Below, one piece after another: positions 46,890-57,900 of a stretch of 64,000 nucleotides of DNA. Origin of the DNA: Notospermus geniculatus. Taxonomy: Eukaryota; Nemertea; Pilidiophora; Heteronemertea; Lineidae. Numbering within the stretch: the stretch's first letter is position 1; the number at the start of each line of letters is the position of its first letter. The notes beneath the pieces were generated by a model. The model searched no databases and was not told the origin of the DNA. It was given only the letters and a program-made list of their open reading frames with translations. The stretch is taken from assembly GCA_002633025.1 (NCBI GenBank), contig NMRB01002350.1:21940-85939 (forward strand), read 5' to 3'. The position numbers were made by a program, and so were the translations under genes.

Positions 46890-47220
46890 TATGCTAATGT
46901 GGTTAACCACATAAGAAAATGTCGTTAGGTGGTCAAAATATGTCTCCTAACTACTCCAATGTGGTTTGTTAGGGAATAAGGACAATAACCACTTAAGAAA
47001 TACAACCTCCTTAGAGCTCTCTGCAGTGTTGTCGTCCGAATGCAGAAGTTTTCTTAGGTGGTTAACCACCTAAGAGAAAATGACCACCTAGGAGCCCGTT
47101 CAAGATGAAAATAACCTCCTAAGCCCCCATCTGCAAACACGGACGACGACGACGACGGACGACGACGGACGACGGACGCACAACCATTGTATAAGCTCAC
47201 CACAGGTGAGCTAAAAATGA
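46890..47220. repeat. Interspersed repeat with GACGAC tail
   Basis: Several inverted and direct copies of GTGGTTAACCACATAAG / CTTAGGTGGTTAACCACC. It ends in a GACGACGGAC-rich stretch (about 47140-47178) followed by a palindromic GCTCACCACAGGTGAGC and TAAAAA. The same tail type occurs near 2875-2915 with 3478-3500. Confidence 0.65.
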
Positions 47221-47877
47221 TTCTGTTTCTAAACTACTCTAAGTAGTGATAATGGAACAGATTTGCAAAACGTTCAATTTATTGAGATGGGGGTAAACTG
47301 TTGGAATGGTAACCAGATCTAGCTCCGTGGCTTTTGTCAAAAATCAAAGTTCCAAGTGTAAAGTCCATTAAATACACACTTGGTTACCAGAGTGGTAGCA
47401 TCTTGTAGGAGTGTGAACTAGTGTTTTTGAGATGAGAGCTATCTCCTGCACAGTCATTCCTCACTCTTTCTGACCAGTCAAGTTAACAGGAGGATGTTAA
47501 GCTATTCTATAAGTATACCAAACCATGCATTGCACCCCTCATCAGGGCTGTAGCTTGCGTTTTTTCGCTAGGGGGCATTTTAAGCAGATGAGCTCAACGG
47601 AGGTCGGCATCACCTTCGAGCGCCAATGCGGCCAGTTTTGTGGGGAGTCTGGGGGACCTCCCACTGAAAAATTTTAAAAATTAGAAGCGCTGAGATGCGA
47701 TTTGAGGTCAATTTCCTGCGCTCTGAGTCACGGACAATAACGATCTTTTATCCCATTTGAATTCGCTGAAAAAAATCTTTTTGAACAACTGGCCTGGGGG
47801 GGGGGGCATTTGCCTCCTGTCCCAATGCTAGCTACGGGCCTGCTCGTGGATACAGAGTTGTATCCTTATCCTCCATT
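47221..47877. other. Intergenic / tyrosinase 3' flank
   Basis: No gene seen. On the minus strand an AATAAA (plus-strand 47278-47283) could serve the tyrosinase transcript, 0.6 kb past its stop. A G-run at about 47795-47806 is present. Confidence 0.35.
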
Positions 47878-49773
47878 CTATGTCATGATCTGGCTTTGTT
47901 GAACTGCACTTGCGCCATCTTCCCTCTTCGGCATGGTCTGGCTTGGGTGAAGTGTAGGGGGCCTACTTGCACCATCTTCCCCCTTCGGCTTTGGCGTGAA
48001 TACCCGGAGAAATTTAAATGTTGGCCCCGATCGAGCAGGGTCTCCTGGCGTGATTTCTTCTTTCACCTGGGTACCTTTCACTGGGTCCTTATACACCACC
48101 TGGACCTTGAAGTCGCTGTTCACCTTTGGTGGCCAAGTTAGCATGAATTCTTTAAGGTTAAAGGAAGTGTCGGCAAAACGGTGAAACTGGCAATTGGCGC
48201 ATGCTTTCCGCTGCCAGCGATCGAAAATTCCCACCTGCCCGATGAAGTGCTGAGGATCAATTTGTTTGTAGTATGCTCGGATGAGGAACGACCCTGGATA
48301 CTTATCTCTGTCAATGTTGTCCACTTCTATTTTGTCCTTGCCAGTCCATTTGAACCGGGCAGTAGGAATCTTGATCTTTGGACCTGCCATGGGGGTCCCT
48401 TCTGCTTTGTCCCAGTCTTGGACGTTGGTGACATCAACGACGACCCTTGGTGGATCCTGCTTCTTATCTGCCTCGTCGAGTAGCGCATGGATGTTATTGT
48501 CAGCCAGGTTGTTAACTGTGTGCAACTCTGTGACGCGGCGGCGGGTTACGGCTTCTGGCTGAGGCCGGGAAACCTCGACATCACCCTCCAACGAACCCTT
48601 ACTGTAGGTGTAACCAAGCTGGGTCTCGATGTTGATGCAGTCCTTGGAAGTCACAGGATGTCCGTTTGGATGATGGAATGGGTGGAGTGGGGTGTCCATT
48701 TTGAGCTCTTGGTTTGGGTACATGTGTGGTGTGGGACCCTGTCCACGAGATGGGTTGGTTCCAGGATCACCAGGGACAATGTCGAAATGGTCTTTGTGGC
48801 CCTGAATCTTCTGCCAGATCCAGAAAACCCGGTCAACGTTGCAATGGTGGAAGAAGAAGATCGGGTCAAACGATGCGATTTCACTTGCGCCCATGTCGCC
48901 ATTCGCCCCTTCGATTAAACCAATTGAACGGTCCCCTCCTGCACCAACAGGTGTATCAAAGCCCCCTATGGCGAGATGGATGTCATTGTGGGGTTGTTCT
49001 AGTGACACTCTCTCCCACCCTGCAGAATGGGTGTTGGAGAAAGCGTTGTAGCTTGTTTCCTTAAGGCATTTTCTGTACTTGTTATGGGTGCTGTTGGATT
49101 GAAACGTGTGGGGTATCCCTCGGTTCAACCAATGGACGACGTTTCTGTTCAGGAGTTCGGTTGGGTTGGGTAGAATCTCTCTCATCCTCTTGTTGTGTCT
49201 TTCCGCCTCTTCCTTAGCTTCTGGAGGACTCATTATCCCCGACCACGGATACCGAACTGTTTTGTAGCCCTTCGGCTTCTCGTAGAAATCATTTGCATGA
49301 GCTTCACCAATTTGCTCAGGAAAGGTGAAGGAGAGAAGAGGATTTGGTTCTTGTTTTCCATCAATCGTGACCGTGGCATCGGTGAGGGTTCGTGGTAGGC
49401 CATGCTCCAGTGATTCATCAGAGGTTGGGTCCCAGTACGGCATGGCGACATTATCTCCTGGACGTGACACAAACCTCAGCGCTTGCTCGAGACGTAGGAT
49501 GTAGAATCGATGCCAAGTTGGGAAAAGGACGTTCGCATGTTGGCACCAACCACCCCAACCCTCTGCTTCCGAAGCCACTTGTCTTGGCTTGAAGGGCTGA
49601 CCATGGTAGCCACCAACAACCCAGAAGGAGTTTGGGTCGTCAGGTGGAAGAGCTTTGATTAGTTTCCACGCTCTCAGGAAGGCATTCAGTTCTTCTGGCC
49701 TCTTTTCCAGTTCTCTGACGGACCGGCGGACACGCGGATGGTTCCCAGCCTCTGGAGTGATGGTTGCAAACAT
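47878..49773 (-). CDS. Tyrosinase family type-3 copper protein, single coding exon (631 aa)
   Basis: An uninterrupted 631-residue frame. CuA ligands: His57 (GGYHG), His79 (WCQHA) and His88 (FPTWHRF). CuB ligands: His252 and His256 (PHNDIH) and the His299/300 pair (DPIFFFHHCNVDR). Cys77-x-His79 matches the Cys-His thioether of fungal tyrosinases and molluscan haemocyanins. The enzymes oxidise phenols to quinones (melanin, immunity, shell or cuticle hardening). Residues about 310-600 hold a C-terminal beta domain with GQVGIFDRWQRKACANC. The tail has a duplicated EDGAS/SQxM motif. No signal peptide is visible. A good acceptor (TTGTTTTTTTAAG) lies just before GAAAATG, so a 5' UTR intron or an upstream exon is possible. 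The fold family is sure; substrate is not. Confidence 0.88.
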   Translation of the reverse strand: MFATITPEAGNHPRVRRSVRELEKRPEELNAFLRAWKLIKALPPDDPNSFWVVGGYHGQPFKPRQVASEAEGWGGWCQHANVLFPTWHRFYILRLEQALRFVSRPGDNVAMPYWDPTSDESLEHGLPRTLTDATVTIDGKQEPNPLLSFTFPEQIGEAHANDFYEKPKGYKTVRYPWSGIMSPPEAKEEAERHNKRMREILPNPTELLNRNVVHWLNRGIPHTFQSNSTHNKYRKCLKETSYNAFSNTHSAGWERVSLEQPHNDIHLAIGGFDTPVGAGGDRSIGLIEGANGDMGASEIASFDPIFFFHHCNVDRVFWIWQKIQGHKDHFDIVPGDPGTNPSRGQGPTPHMYPNQELKMDTPLHPFHHPNGHPVTSKDCINIETQLGYTYSKGSLEGDVEVSRPQPEAVTRRRVTELHTVNNLADNNIHALLDEADKKQDPPRVVVDVTNVQDWDKAEGTPMAGPKIKIPTARFKWTGKDKIEVDNIDRDKYPGSFLIRAYYKQIDPQHFIGQVGIFDRWQRKACANCQFHRFADTSFNLKEFMLTWPPKVNSDFKVQVVYKDPVKGTQVKEEITPGDPARSGPTFKFLRVFTPKPKGEDGASRPPTLHPSQTMPKREDGASAVQQSQIMT

Positions 49774-50101
49774 TTTCCTTAAAAAAACAATAAGAAACTT
49801 TTAGACTTCTTCTCGAGTCCATGGCTCGAATTCAAGAACCCACCTTTATTTATTCTGACCTAAAGTTAACCTACCATCATGAGGTGACCTTTATAATCAG
49901 ATGACAGTGGGCCTAGAGTCAGAAAATGTGATACCCATGGCCATAACCTTTTGAAAAACTTGGAGCATTGGCCACCTTTTGTGATATGAAATGAATATCA
50001 TGGATGTTTTTGTGCACTGACATGCAATTCTTATAACCAGCTAGATAGGCTACCATTACGCTGCCAGTGCATATGGCATTGACTCATCAAAAATACCGGT
50101 A

Positions 50102-50319
50102 ACACAAAAATGATAATAAGCAAGAAGTCAATCTCCAGAATTCACGAATTTTCGACCCCAACCGGGGTCTTTTTCAAGTGGAACTTTACAATCTGAAACT
50201 CTAGAAAAGTCTTTTCTAGAGTTTCAGATTGTAAAGTTCCACTTGAAAAAGACCCCGGTTGGGGTCGAAAATTCGTGAATTCTGGAGATTGACTTCTTGC
50301 TTATTATCATTTTGTGTGT
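50102..50319. mobile_element. Foldback element with about 100-bp near-perfect arms
   Basis: Arms include GACCCCAACCGGGGTCTTTT-type sequence and meet at CTAGAAAAGTCTTTTCTAG. The ends are ACACAAAAATGATAATAAGC and complement. It lies 0.3 kb upstream of the tyrosinase start. Confidence 0.9.
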
Positions 50320-50696
50320 CAATTTTGTGCTATTCTGTATCTTGGTAACACAAAAATCCTTCCAATTGCGGTGAAAAGGTACATGTACACCTGTATAATG
50401 GACAATGGGTGATTTCAACTTTGAAATCACCCAATATCTTCATTCTTCTTACCTTGGAAAACAGAGTTTTTGGTCCTTCGCAGTAAATACGGAGTGATGT
50501 CTTTTGTCGGAGATTTGGAGGATGGTTCTTATCTGACAACCGTCCCTAATCTAACCGATTCCGAGCTAGACCCAGGGTTTTGATGGGCCGACAATCATGA
50601 CTGACAACCGTGAAGGACATATTTTATGGATATCAATTGCAAAATTAGGCTATCTAGGCACCTGCCATAAATGGCTACTATAACACTTTGACTTAA

Positions 50697-50910
50697 AGGG
50701 CCTCTAGAGGCAGCTCGCTATTAGGCTACTAACAGTACTTCTTCTATGCAACAGGTGGCACTAGCAACCATGAACTCATGAATTGTGAATCAAATGTTGA
50801 CATTGATGAAATTTTACTTCAAAAATGATGTCCAAGTTGTATCCTCATGCCACAAATTCTGTGTTAGAAATCAAATCAATATCTGCTAAAAAGCTGCCTC
50901 TAGAGGCCCT
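50697..50910. mobile_element. MITE with TTAA flanks (piggyBac-type)
   Basis: AGGGCCTCTAGAGGCAGC at the left, complement at the right, and TTAA on each side (50693-50696, 50911-50914). The interior is non-coding. Confidence 0.75.
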
Positions 50911-50986
50911 TTAAGTATGTTTATATGGGCCCTGATAAAACTACTTAAGTATGTTTACATGGACCCTGATAAAACTAGCCTACTTA
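50908..50986. repeat. Direct duplication of about 37 bp
   Basis: TAAGTATGTTTATATGGGCC and TAAGTATGTTTACATGGACC, each followed by CTGATAAAACTA. Confidence 0.75.
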
Positions 50987-50989
50987 AGT

Positions 50990-52778
50990 GTAAGTTTGAC
51001 ACTTATTGTTCTTCAAGACTAAAGATACGTCTCACACTTGACTTTGACTTAAGTACGTTTATGAATATGGAGCCAGACCTGCCAAATAAAAGCTCTGGAT
51101 GAACGCGTTATATCTACCTGATCGTTCTGATGATGATGATGAAACCCCAAAATTGGATGGGTCGAGAGGGGGAGGGGGAGGGGGAACAGAGAAAGATCAG
51201 TAAACATAAGGACATGAGGGAGACCGCCATGACATTGGACTGTCTTAAAAAAGCAGACAGCCTACATCAATAAATAATCATCTTGAAAAGCTTTGAATTC
51301 TATCAGAATGGGATTGGTAGGTTTTAACAATTATTTACCTGTCCAGGCACCTGATATAAACGGATGTGTGGTTGAATTGGACAAATGATAAAGAAGCATA
51401 GGGCCTAAGGCCTACATGTACATTCATAAATTTCTGTCAAAATTCTTCTTCAAATTCACCTCTTTCAGAATTGGAATTCACACTTTTAGAATATAGGCAT
51501 ATTTATTGCAGGTTCCAGTGAACTACCACAATAGTTGTTGATGAGCTTTGAAAACATGATATATGCCATTTTTAGACACTTACAAAGAAAGAAAAAACTT
51601 AGACACTTACAGATCTGATACCGGTACGGTAATTTACACAATAAACCCCAAAACAATGTCAATTGTAGACATTTTTATAGTCGGACTGCACATTCCTTTA
51701 AAGTGGGGGAAGGCATGATTGATGTCTGCACAAATCTCGGCCTGTGAAAACAGCGTGCGTGCATTTCTGCATGAATTTCATCAAAAAATGTGTGGATATG
51801 ATTTATCTGTCTCTGGGTCTCTAAAATCCAAAATATTTTTTTCTTGCGGATCCTATGGTTCCTGACATGCCTGAAAATCAGGTTTCCGTGAAGGGCGGAC
51901 AAATTTCGTGAGAATCATCTGAGTACGTGACTGGATAATTGGCCATCTATCAATAAGCTTCGTGAACTAGCATTCAACATTCAGCATTGCATTCCCTTGA
52001 AAAGCAATTTTGAATATGTTTTATTTTGATGCCGTCAGTTTGCTTGTCTACAGGTTAATTTTTGAGAAAATTTCATTGACAACCCAGCATTTTGGAGTCA
52101 TCAGGCAGTGTTGTCCACACCAGTTAAAAAAAGGGCGGCCCGCCCCTCTTAAAAATACCGACAGCAAAATCTGCCCCTCTTAAAAAACGGCTCGCCCCTC
52201 TTTAAAAATTCATCCGCCCTAAATACTTATGGTTTAGATCACTCAATTGTGCATCTCAGATGCTCAGAAAACGCATCTCAGAGCACCTAAAATCCAAATT
52301 TCGCTGGGGAGCGCCTCGCGCAGTGCCTTCGGCACCACGCCCACTGCCGCCCCTCTTAGACCAAAACCCGTGGAGAACACTGAATTCAGGGTCTTCACAA
52401 ATGCACTTCTCGCGGTTGGTTCAGAGGGAGGGGTGCGACCGTAAATGACCTGAGATTCTCAGGATGAGGCTATAGAGGAATCCCACTGACGTCATCAAAT
52501 CACGAGACTGGCCGTCAAAATGATGCAAACTGGCGTCAATAGGGTGTTACACATGGATTGACACCTGACGTGACAAGACAGCACACGAAATAATGTCCTC
52601 GCATCTTCAGGAAACACATGATCAATTTGACGGACAACGTGGCCTTTATGACGTCACGTGGGAAACCTCTTTACAGACCAGTTGATGATACAAAGTGGTA
52701 TCTCAAATGCTCCCTGCAATACCATACCAAATGGAAGTTACTTTACAAACAAGATCACACCTGAGTATCAACCTGTTC
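50990..52778. other. Intergenic, nothing recognised
   Basis: No gene found. A G-rich segment lies near 51170-51192. Around 52130-52210 a short motif CGCCCCTCTTAAAAA recurs three times. Confidence 0.35.
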
Positions 52779-52784
52779 TTTATT
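52779..52784 (-). terminator. Polyadenylation signal for DPM2
   Basis: AATAAA on the minus strand, about 125 bases past the DPM2 stop codon. Confidence 0.55.
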
Positions 52785-52906
52785 GTTGAATCCATTACAT
52801 GGCTTGTAAATACAACACAACATTGTACGGTCAAATGTTCAGAGCATCCGTTGTACAAATGACTTAATGAGGAATATAGCCTAGTAAATGATGTAAATTT
52901 GTTCCA

Positions 52907-54018
52907 TCAACTTGCTTTGGACTTTTTCTTCATTGTTACAATAGCAATGAACATCCCTGAAAAAAGAGGATTAAGATACAGGGCCGTCTCAAAATTACAT
53001 TGATGCCAAAAAAGACGAAGTGACTTCATCTTTTCCCTGACCCCCTCCCCCCCTTGAAAAGATAAGTGGGCACTTGACATCGGCCTCATCCATGTAGGGA
53101 CGGTAGGCATGGAAAGATGTTAGAAGACACTAGTAAACCTTCCTTTCTGAAGACTGCATATAAAAAGTCATTCTCCTGTAAAAAAGAGTGATGGCAATTT
53201 TTTCAAAAAAGGTAAAGTGGGCTACCCCAGATCGAGAACCCCCTCCCCCCAGACAAAGTCACTTCGCCTTTTTTTGGCATCAAAACTATTTTGAGACGGC
53301 CCCTAGAAGCAAGAGAGGATAGAAGAGACCATTCTGAATGACACTGAAATCATACTACCTACCTAATCCTCCAAGCAGTGTGAATCCAGCAGCCAGGGGA
53401 ATCCCAACTGCATACATTCTCGGAAGAAAAAACTGGTGAATCATGTGGTCTTTGTCCACAAATGGCTGAAATGATAGACAGAGGTCTTCAGAGAATGAGG
53501 CAACTAGGAAATGAACGTAACTAGGCCTACTGGATGAGAAGCCCTTGACACCTCTCACTGATGGCTGGGGGCCTGTCAGTAAAACCTTGGAGGAATAATT
53601 CCTCCAAGGTAAAACCTAGGGTGAAGCCCTCTTCCTAAAGACAATGCTTCATCCTTGTTTTTAGCCACGTAACTAAAATGTATTTATTGACAGATGCCCC
53701 AGCCTAAAGAAAGGCATGCTTCACGACTTCACGCTTGTTTTTAGCCACGTAACTAAAATGTATCGACAGGTGCCCCAATATACCTGTGATCTGAAAGAGA
53801 AAGTCTACCAATCACGTCCATTCTTGTCGTCTGTCAAGCCCCAGACTGGACATCTCCGGACAGAGTACTACCTGAATCCCTCATGTCAGCCTGTTGTCTG
53901 ACTTTTGTGTAGGCCAACAACTTACCAACATCACAACCCATATTGTATAATAAGTGAAAACAAGTCCAGCAACACCAATAAGTGATACACCGACAACCTT
54001 GTCCAGTCCTGACGATGG
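52907..54018 (-). CDS. DPM2: DPM2, dolichol-phosphate mannosyltransferase subunit 2
   Basis: Three minus-strand exons, 53926-54018, 53363-53465 and 52907-52956 (TGA), give 81 residues; human DPM2 has 84. The exons encode [40 protein letters not shown] and [16 protein letters not shown]. There are two membrane helices with the conserved FTYYT and FLPRxYAVxIPLAAG segments. DPM2 is a small ER membrane protein that stabilises DPM1/DPM3, which makes dolichol-P-mannose for N-glycans and GPI anchors, and it also associates with the first GPI enzyme complex. The tiny first exon with the start Met was not identified; only about 3 residues are missing. EXD3 starts 0.9 kb upstream on the other strand. 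Confidence 0.92.
52981..53303. repeat. TIR element in the last DPM2 intron
   Basis: GGGCCGTCTCAAAATTACAT at the left and TTGAGACGGCCC at the right. Inner parts GATGCCAAAAAAGACGAAGT and its complement also pair. Confidence 0.7.
53630..53775. repeat. Imperfect direct duplication
   Basis: TTGTTTTTAGCCACGTAACT occurs near 53655 and again near 53730, each followed by AAAATGTAT and GACAG.TGCCCCA. It lies in a DPM2 intron. Confidence 0.7.
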
Positions 54019-54918
54019 CTGAAAAGAATTAAACTATCAGATTACCAGGTACTGGGTTGTCGGTCCCAGTACTACTACCTAACCTAGGCCTAATAAGGCC
54101 TATCCTGGGGCCTGATGTTTCATAAGTGACTTATTGTCGGTCAGTCAGGACTCATCTCAGGCCAGGGAGGAGGATCAGCTGAACTGCTTGGCATGTACTA
54201 TGTAGCCTAGGCCTATATAGGTAGGTAGACAGGGTAGGCCTAGAGCTTGTAGAGGAGGAGGGGAATTCGACATATGACTTTCACTTCACTTTTTCATCAA
54301 TTGATTGATTGCTTGATTGATTGAACGGCATCGCCTAGGCCCCTATGTGAGCATAATGAATCTGACCAAGGTGTATGTCAAGACAATTACCATGCTAATG
54401 AAGATTTCTGATTAATTTGGGCTGCTAGCACAGAAGCAATGCCTTGCACAGCTGATTCAGCACACTTTCCTAACGCAGTTTCTTAGGAACAATTTGATTG
54501 GACAATTTTGTTCTTCTCAAAATATCAACCACTCAAAACGCTGTTTACAAATGAGCGTCCAATATGGCCGCCTCCATCAAAAAGTGAACAAAGTGAGAAA
54601 TTCCTTCTATTTTGGGCCAATTTCAGACTAATCCATGATATAACTCAGTCGACTGTTTGTATACTTGTGGAGTATGTACTAGAGAAGCTTTCTACCCTGA
54701 ACAAAATAATCACCACTCGCATATTTCATGTCCAAAACTAAAAAAATCCACACTGTTCTTGATATGCCTAGCGCGCCATCTATATTTGGAGATTGGAACT
54801 GAAATACCTTGCACAACCCTTGCCATTGATTGCATTGTTTCATCACTCTTATTTTCAGGACAGCAGTTATCAAAGTAATCTCTTGTCAGTTGATGCTGTG
54901 TAGACCTAAATCGTCGAG
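54019..54918. promoter_or_regulatory. Divergent 5' region between DPM2 and EXD3
   Basis: About 0.9 kb between the first clear DPM2 exon and the EXD3 ATG. It contains AGGCCT palindromes near 54080-54245 and a CCAATATGGCCGCC patch near 54558. The missing first exon of DPM2 should be here. Bidirectional promotion is inferred. Confidence 0.35.
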
Positions 54919-57900
54919 ATGGATGACTACGATAGTTATGATAGTGATGAATTTGAAGTTGCAAGTAATGTGTCGCCGCATAAGTTCAACGCTCCGTCAG
55001 CCAGTGATTATTTTGGAAGTGTGACAACTGAGTCAGTGAAAAACAAGGAACCGAAAATGGATGGACTGGCTGGACGAGGCATGGGGCGTGGCAGTCAAGT
55101 CGGGGAGGTTAAGCCGAGAAATCAAAGGGGACGAGGTTTGAAGATGGAGTATGCCAGCGGAGGTCATTCACCTCATTTTGTCGGCAGCTCCACACAAAAG
55201 TATAGTGGCCCTCCTGGAGGTCGAGGGCGTGGGCAGTATTATGTACAGAGAAGTGACAATCAACATACCCAACCATTGTCCAGACCTGAGCAAGGTGGCG
55301 CTAGCGGCGGTCGTGGAGGGAAAGGACGAGGTCGTGGCATTCTCAATCGTCAGTTCGATTCAGGTTCTGCGAACTCTGAATTATGGCAGCGTACGAATCT
55401 GGAGGAATCATTCGGAGAAGCGAAGCCACCTGAGCAATGGGTCTCAGAAATCCAATGGGCTGCCGCACAAAAAAACAAGAGTGGCTTGTTACCATTATTA
55501 CGGGAATGTTTCTCTTCAACGCCCAATCCATATTTGTATGTTATCCGTGTGATTGAGAGCTGTCCTGATTACAAGAATCCAAAATCGTCATCTCTAAGTT
55601 TCCTTGTCTTGAAAGAGTTCATGGAGTGGATCAATGCGAATGAAAACAAGGCCAAGTATTTCAAATTGTTGAATGAAAATCTTCGTGTTGAGGCATTTAA
55701 GATGGGAAGTCGAGGAAACATGAGTTTGTTGGAGAATACAGTCAAGGCGTATTCACTGCGTCATGCTGGGAACACTTACTTCTTGCCGTTTATCAAGTCC
55801 ATGTTGCATTGGAAAAGGTATAAAGAGGTAAGTACTGGTTAGAGAACAAATCTGTCCCTTGGAACTCATACATGTAGCATGTGATGAGAGTCTCAGTTCA
55901 GTACTCCCTCTGTGTATAAGTCCACACCAGTGACTTCCTTTTGAGGCGAGCTGTTTTCTTTGGGCCCCTCGTGAACAATAGATTTTCTATTGTTCACGAG
56001 GGGCCTCAAAAGGCAGTCACTGCCACACCCAGTTCCTTCAGCCACATTGACTGGCATATCACCAATTTTTCAATCATCTGTTGGTGCAAGACAAAAAGAT
56101 GAAAAGATTCCTGTTAAACCTTCAGAAAAGTGTGAAATTTTCTTCTGATTTCTCTTTCAGGCAGCTACATGTGTTACCAAACTTGATCTTCATGAACACT
56201 TTGAAACTGAAGATGTGAGTATGTGTTTGGATTTCCAAGCTATAACAATCTCAGTCAAACAGAAGTGCTGTTTTTTGCCCCAAAGTGGCAATCTGCGAAT
56301 AAATGGTTAGCTTCCTAGTTTCTGAAATGTCGTATCATCTGATGTGTCCTTTGGGAAGTCACAGTGTAAGAGTAACACTCTGTGTACATGTATTTCAGAT
56401 TATTGTGCCATTGCTCTTCCAAGACAAACTGAATGTTCTGGAGTCCTACGTGTTCAGGAATAAGGTGGAACAGGAACGTCTCATCCGCCTTCTGGACAAG
56501 TTATGTGAGAAAGGATTCTCAATCTTGAAGTATTCACAGTTAGTATCACTTGAAAACTGCCTCCGACTGGTTTAGAATTCTTAATGGGAGTCAAGTTCAA
56601 CTCAATCAATGACCTATACTTGAGAAAATCATAGGTTTGCTATCCTATACTTGACGAACAGATAATCTGTCAACCCGTCCACACTTTCCTTTCTGCAGAA
56701 TGATGAAAATTGTCCATTATTTTCTTGCCTTCATCCCAATTTTCAGGCAGTTTGACATCCCAAACATACAGTGGGAAAAACTCAAGTACAAACCGTTGGG
56801 TAAACTTGCTGTGAGGTTGATGAAGTTGTATCAAATCCAGCCGGAAACTTGTCCTAATATCAACAATGCCAAGGCTATGGGAGGAATAAGGTATCGTCAC
56901 ATTTACATTTATGTGTGAAAACAACGTTGAATGTGACGAATACAACTGGACATGTTGAGATCAGTTGGACACACTTTTCAAGACTTTGATGCTGTCATTG
57001 TCATGCCCAACTTTAGGCCACCATCGCCTGTATAGACCAAGAATTCCGAAATAAATGGACTCATTCAGTTCATTCCAAACGTGAATTTGAGTCTCTGGAG
57101 GATATCAACCAAACATGATGTTCTACGTGCTCTCCTGTTTTTTTCAGATACCTCATGTTTAAGAAATACACTGAGAAGACCATCACTGAGGAGGTTTGGG
57201 AGGAACTGGTGGAGTCCTCTATTGGTGACAACCTAACACTACAAGAACAGCTCGTCGATAGCTTGGTCGACTACTTGGACTTCAAGGAGGCGGCAAAATG
57301 GGCGATCCGATACAAGCTTCCCGAGGATAAGATACCCCACCAGGTGAAACCAGCGATAGAGAGTTATAATGACCCGAGGTAAACCTTGTTCCACGGCTTC
57401 TTTTTCCCAAATAATGAGTCAAGAGCATTGAGCTGGATCTAACTGACGACCATTTCATTCCAGGCCTCGGGAGGGATTCACTGCCCCTGCTTCAGAAGAG
57501 GACTGGGACACAGAGTGCTTCAGTGAAGACGTCGTCAAGTCCAGTTATTACTACACCCTCAGCTTCCCACGGGATAAGATCCAATGGATCGATGACCCGG
57601 TTGGATTCGAGCGATGTCTTGATTCTATAACCCGAACTGGCGTGATCGTTGGGATTGATTCTGAATGGCGACCGTCGTTTGGCCGGCTAGACTCCCGAGT
57701 CTCACTGATACAGCTGGCAACCAAGGATGAGATCTTTCTCCTGGATTCGGTCCAGTTATACAAATGTTTGAAGGAGGAGGACTGGCAGAGGTTTGCCAAC
57801 CAGTTTTTCTGCAATGACCAAGTCGTCAAATTAGGTAGCGATGTTTTGGATGTCATATCTTAGGTCTATTTATGTTGTCACACAAGCTCCAGCTTGAAAT

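Noticed and set aside
45560-46928. Long open frames (over 440 codons) on both strands of the 36-bp array
   Set aside because: They arise only because the repeat unit is a multiple of 3; they encode a 12-residue repeat, run through N, and have no gene features. DSN1 already uses the edge of the array.
48181-49064. Plus-strand frames opposite the tyrosinase
   Set aside because: Antisense shadows of a clearly conserved coding region.
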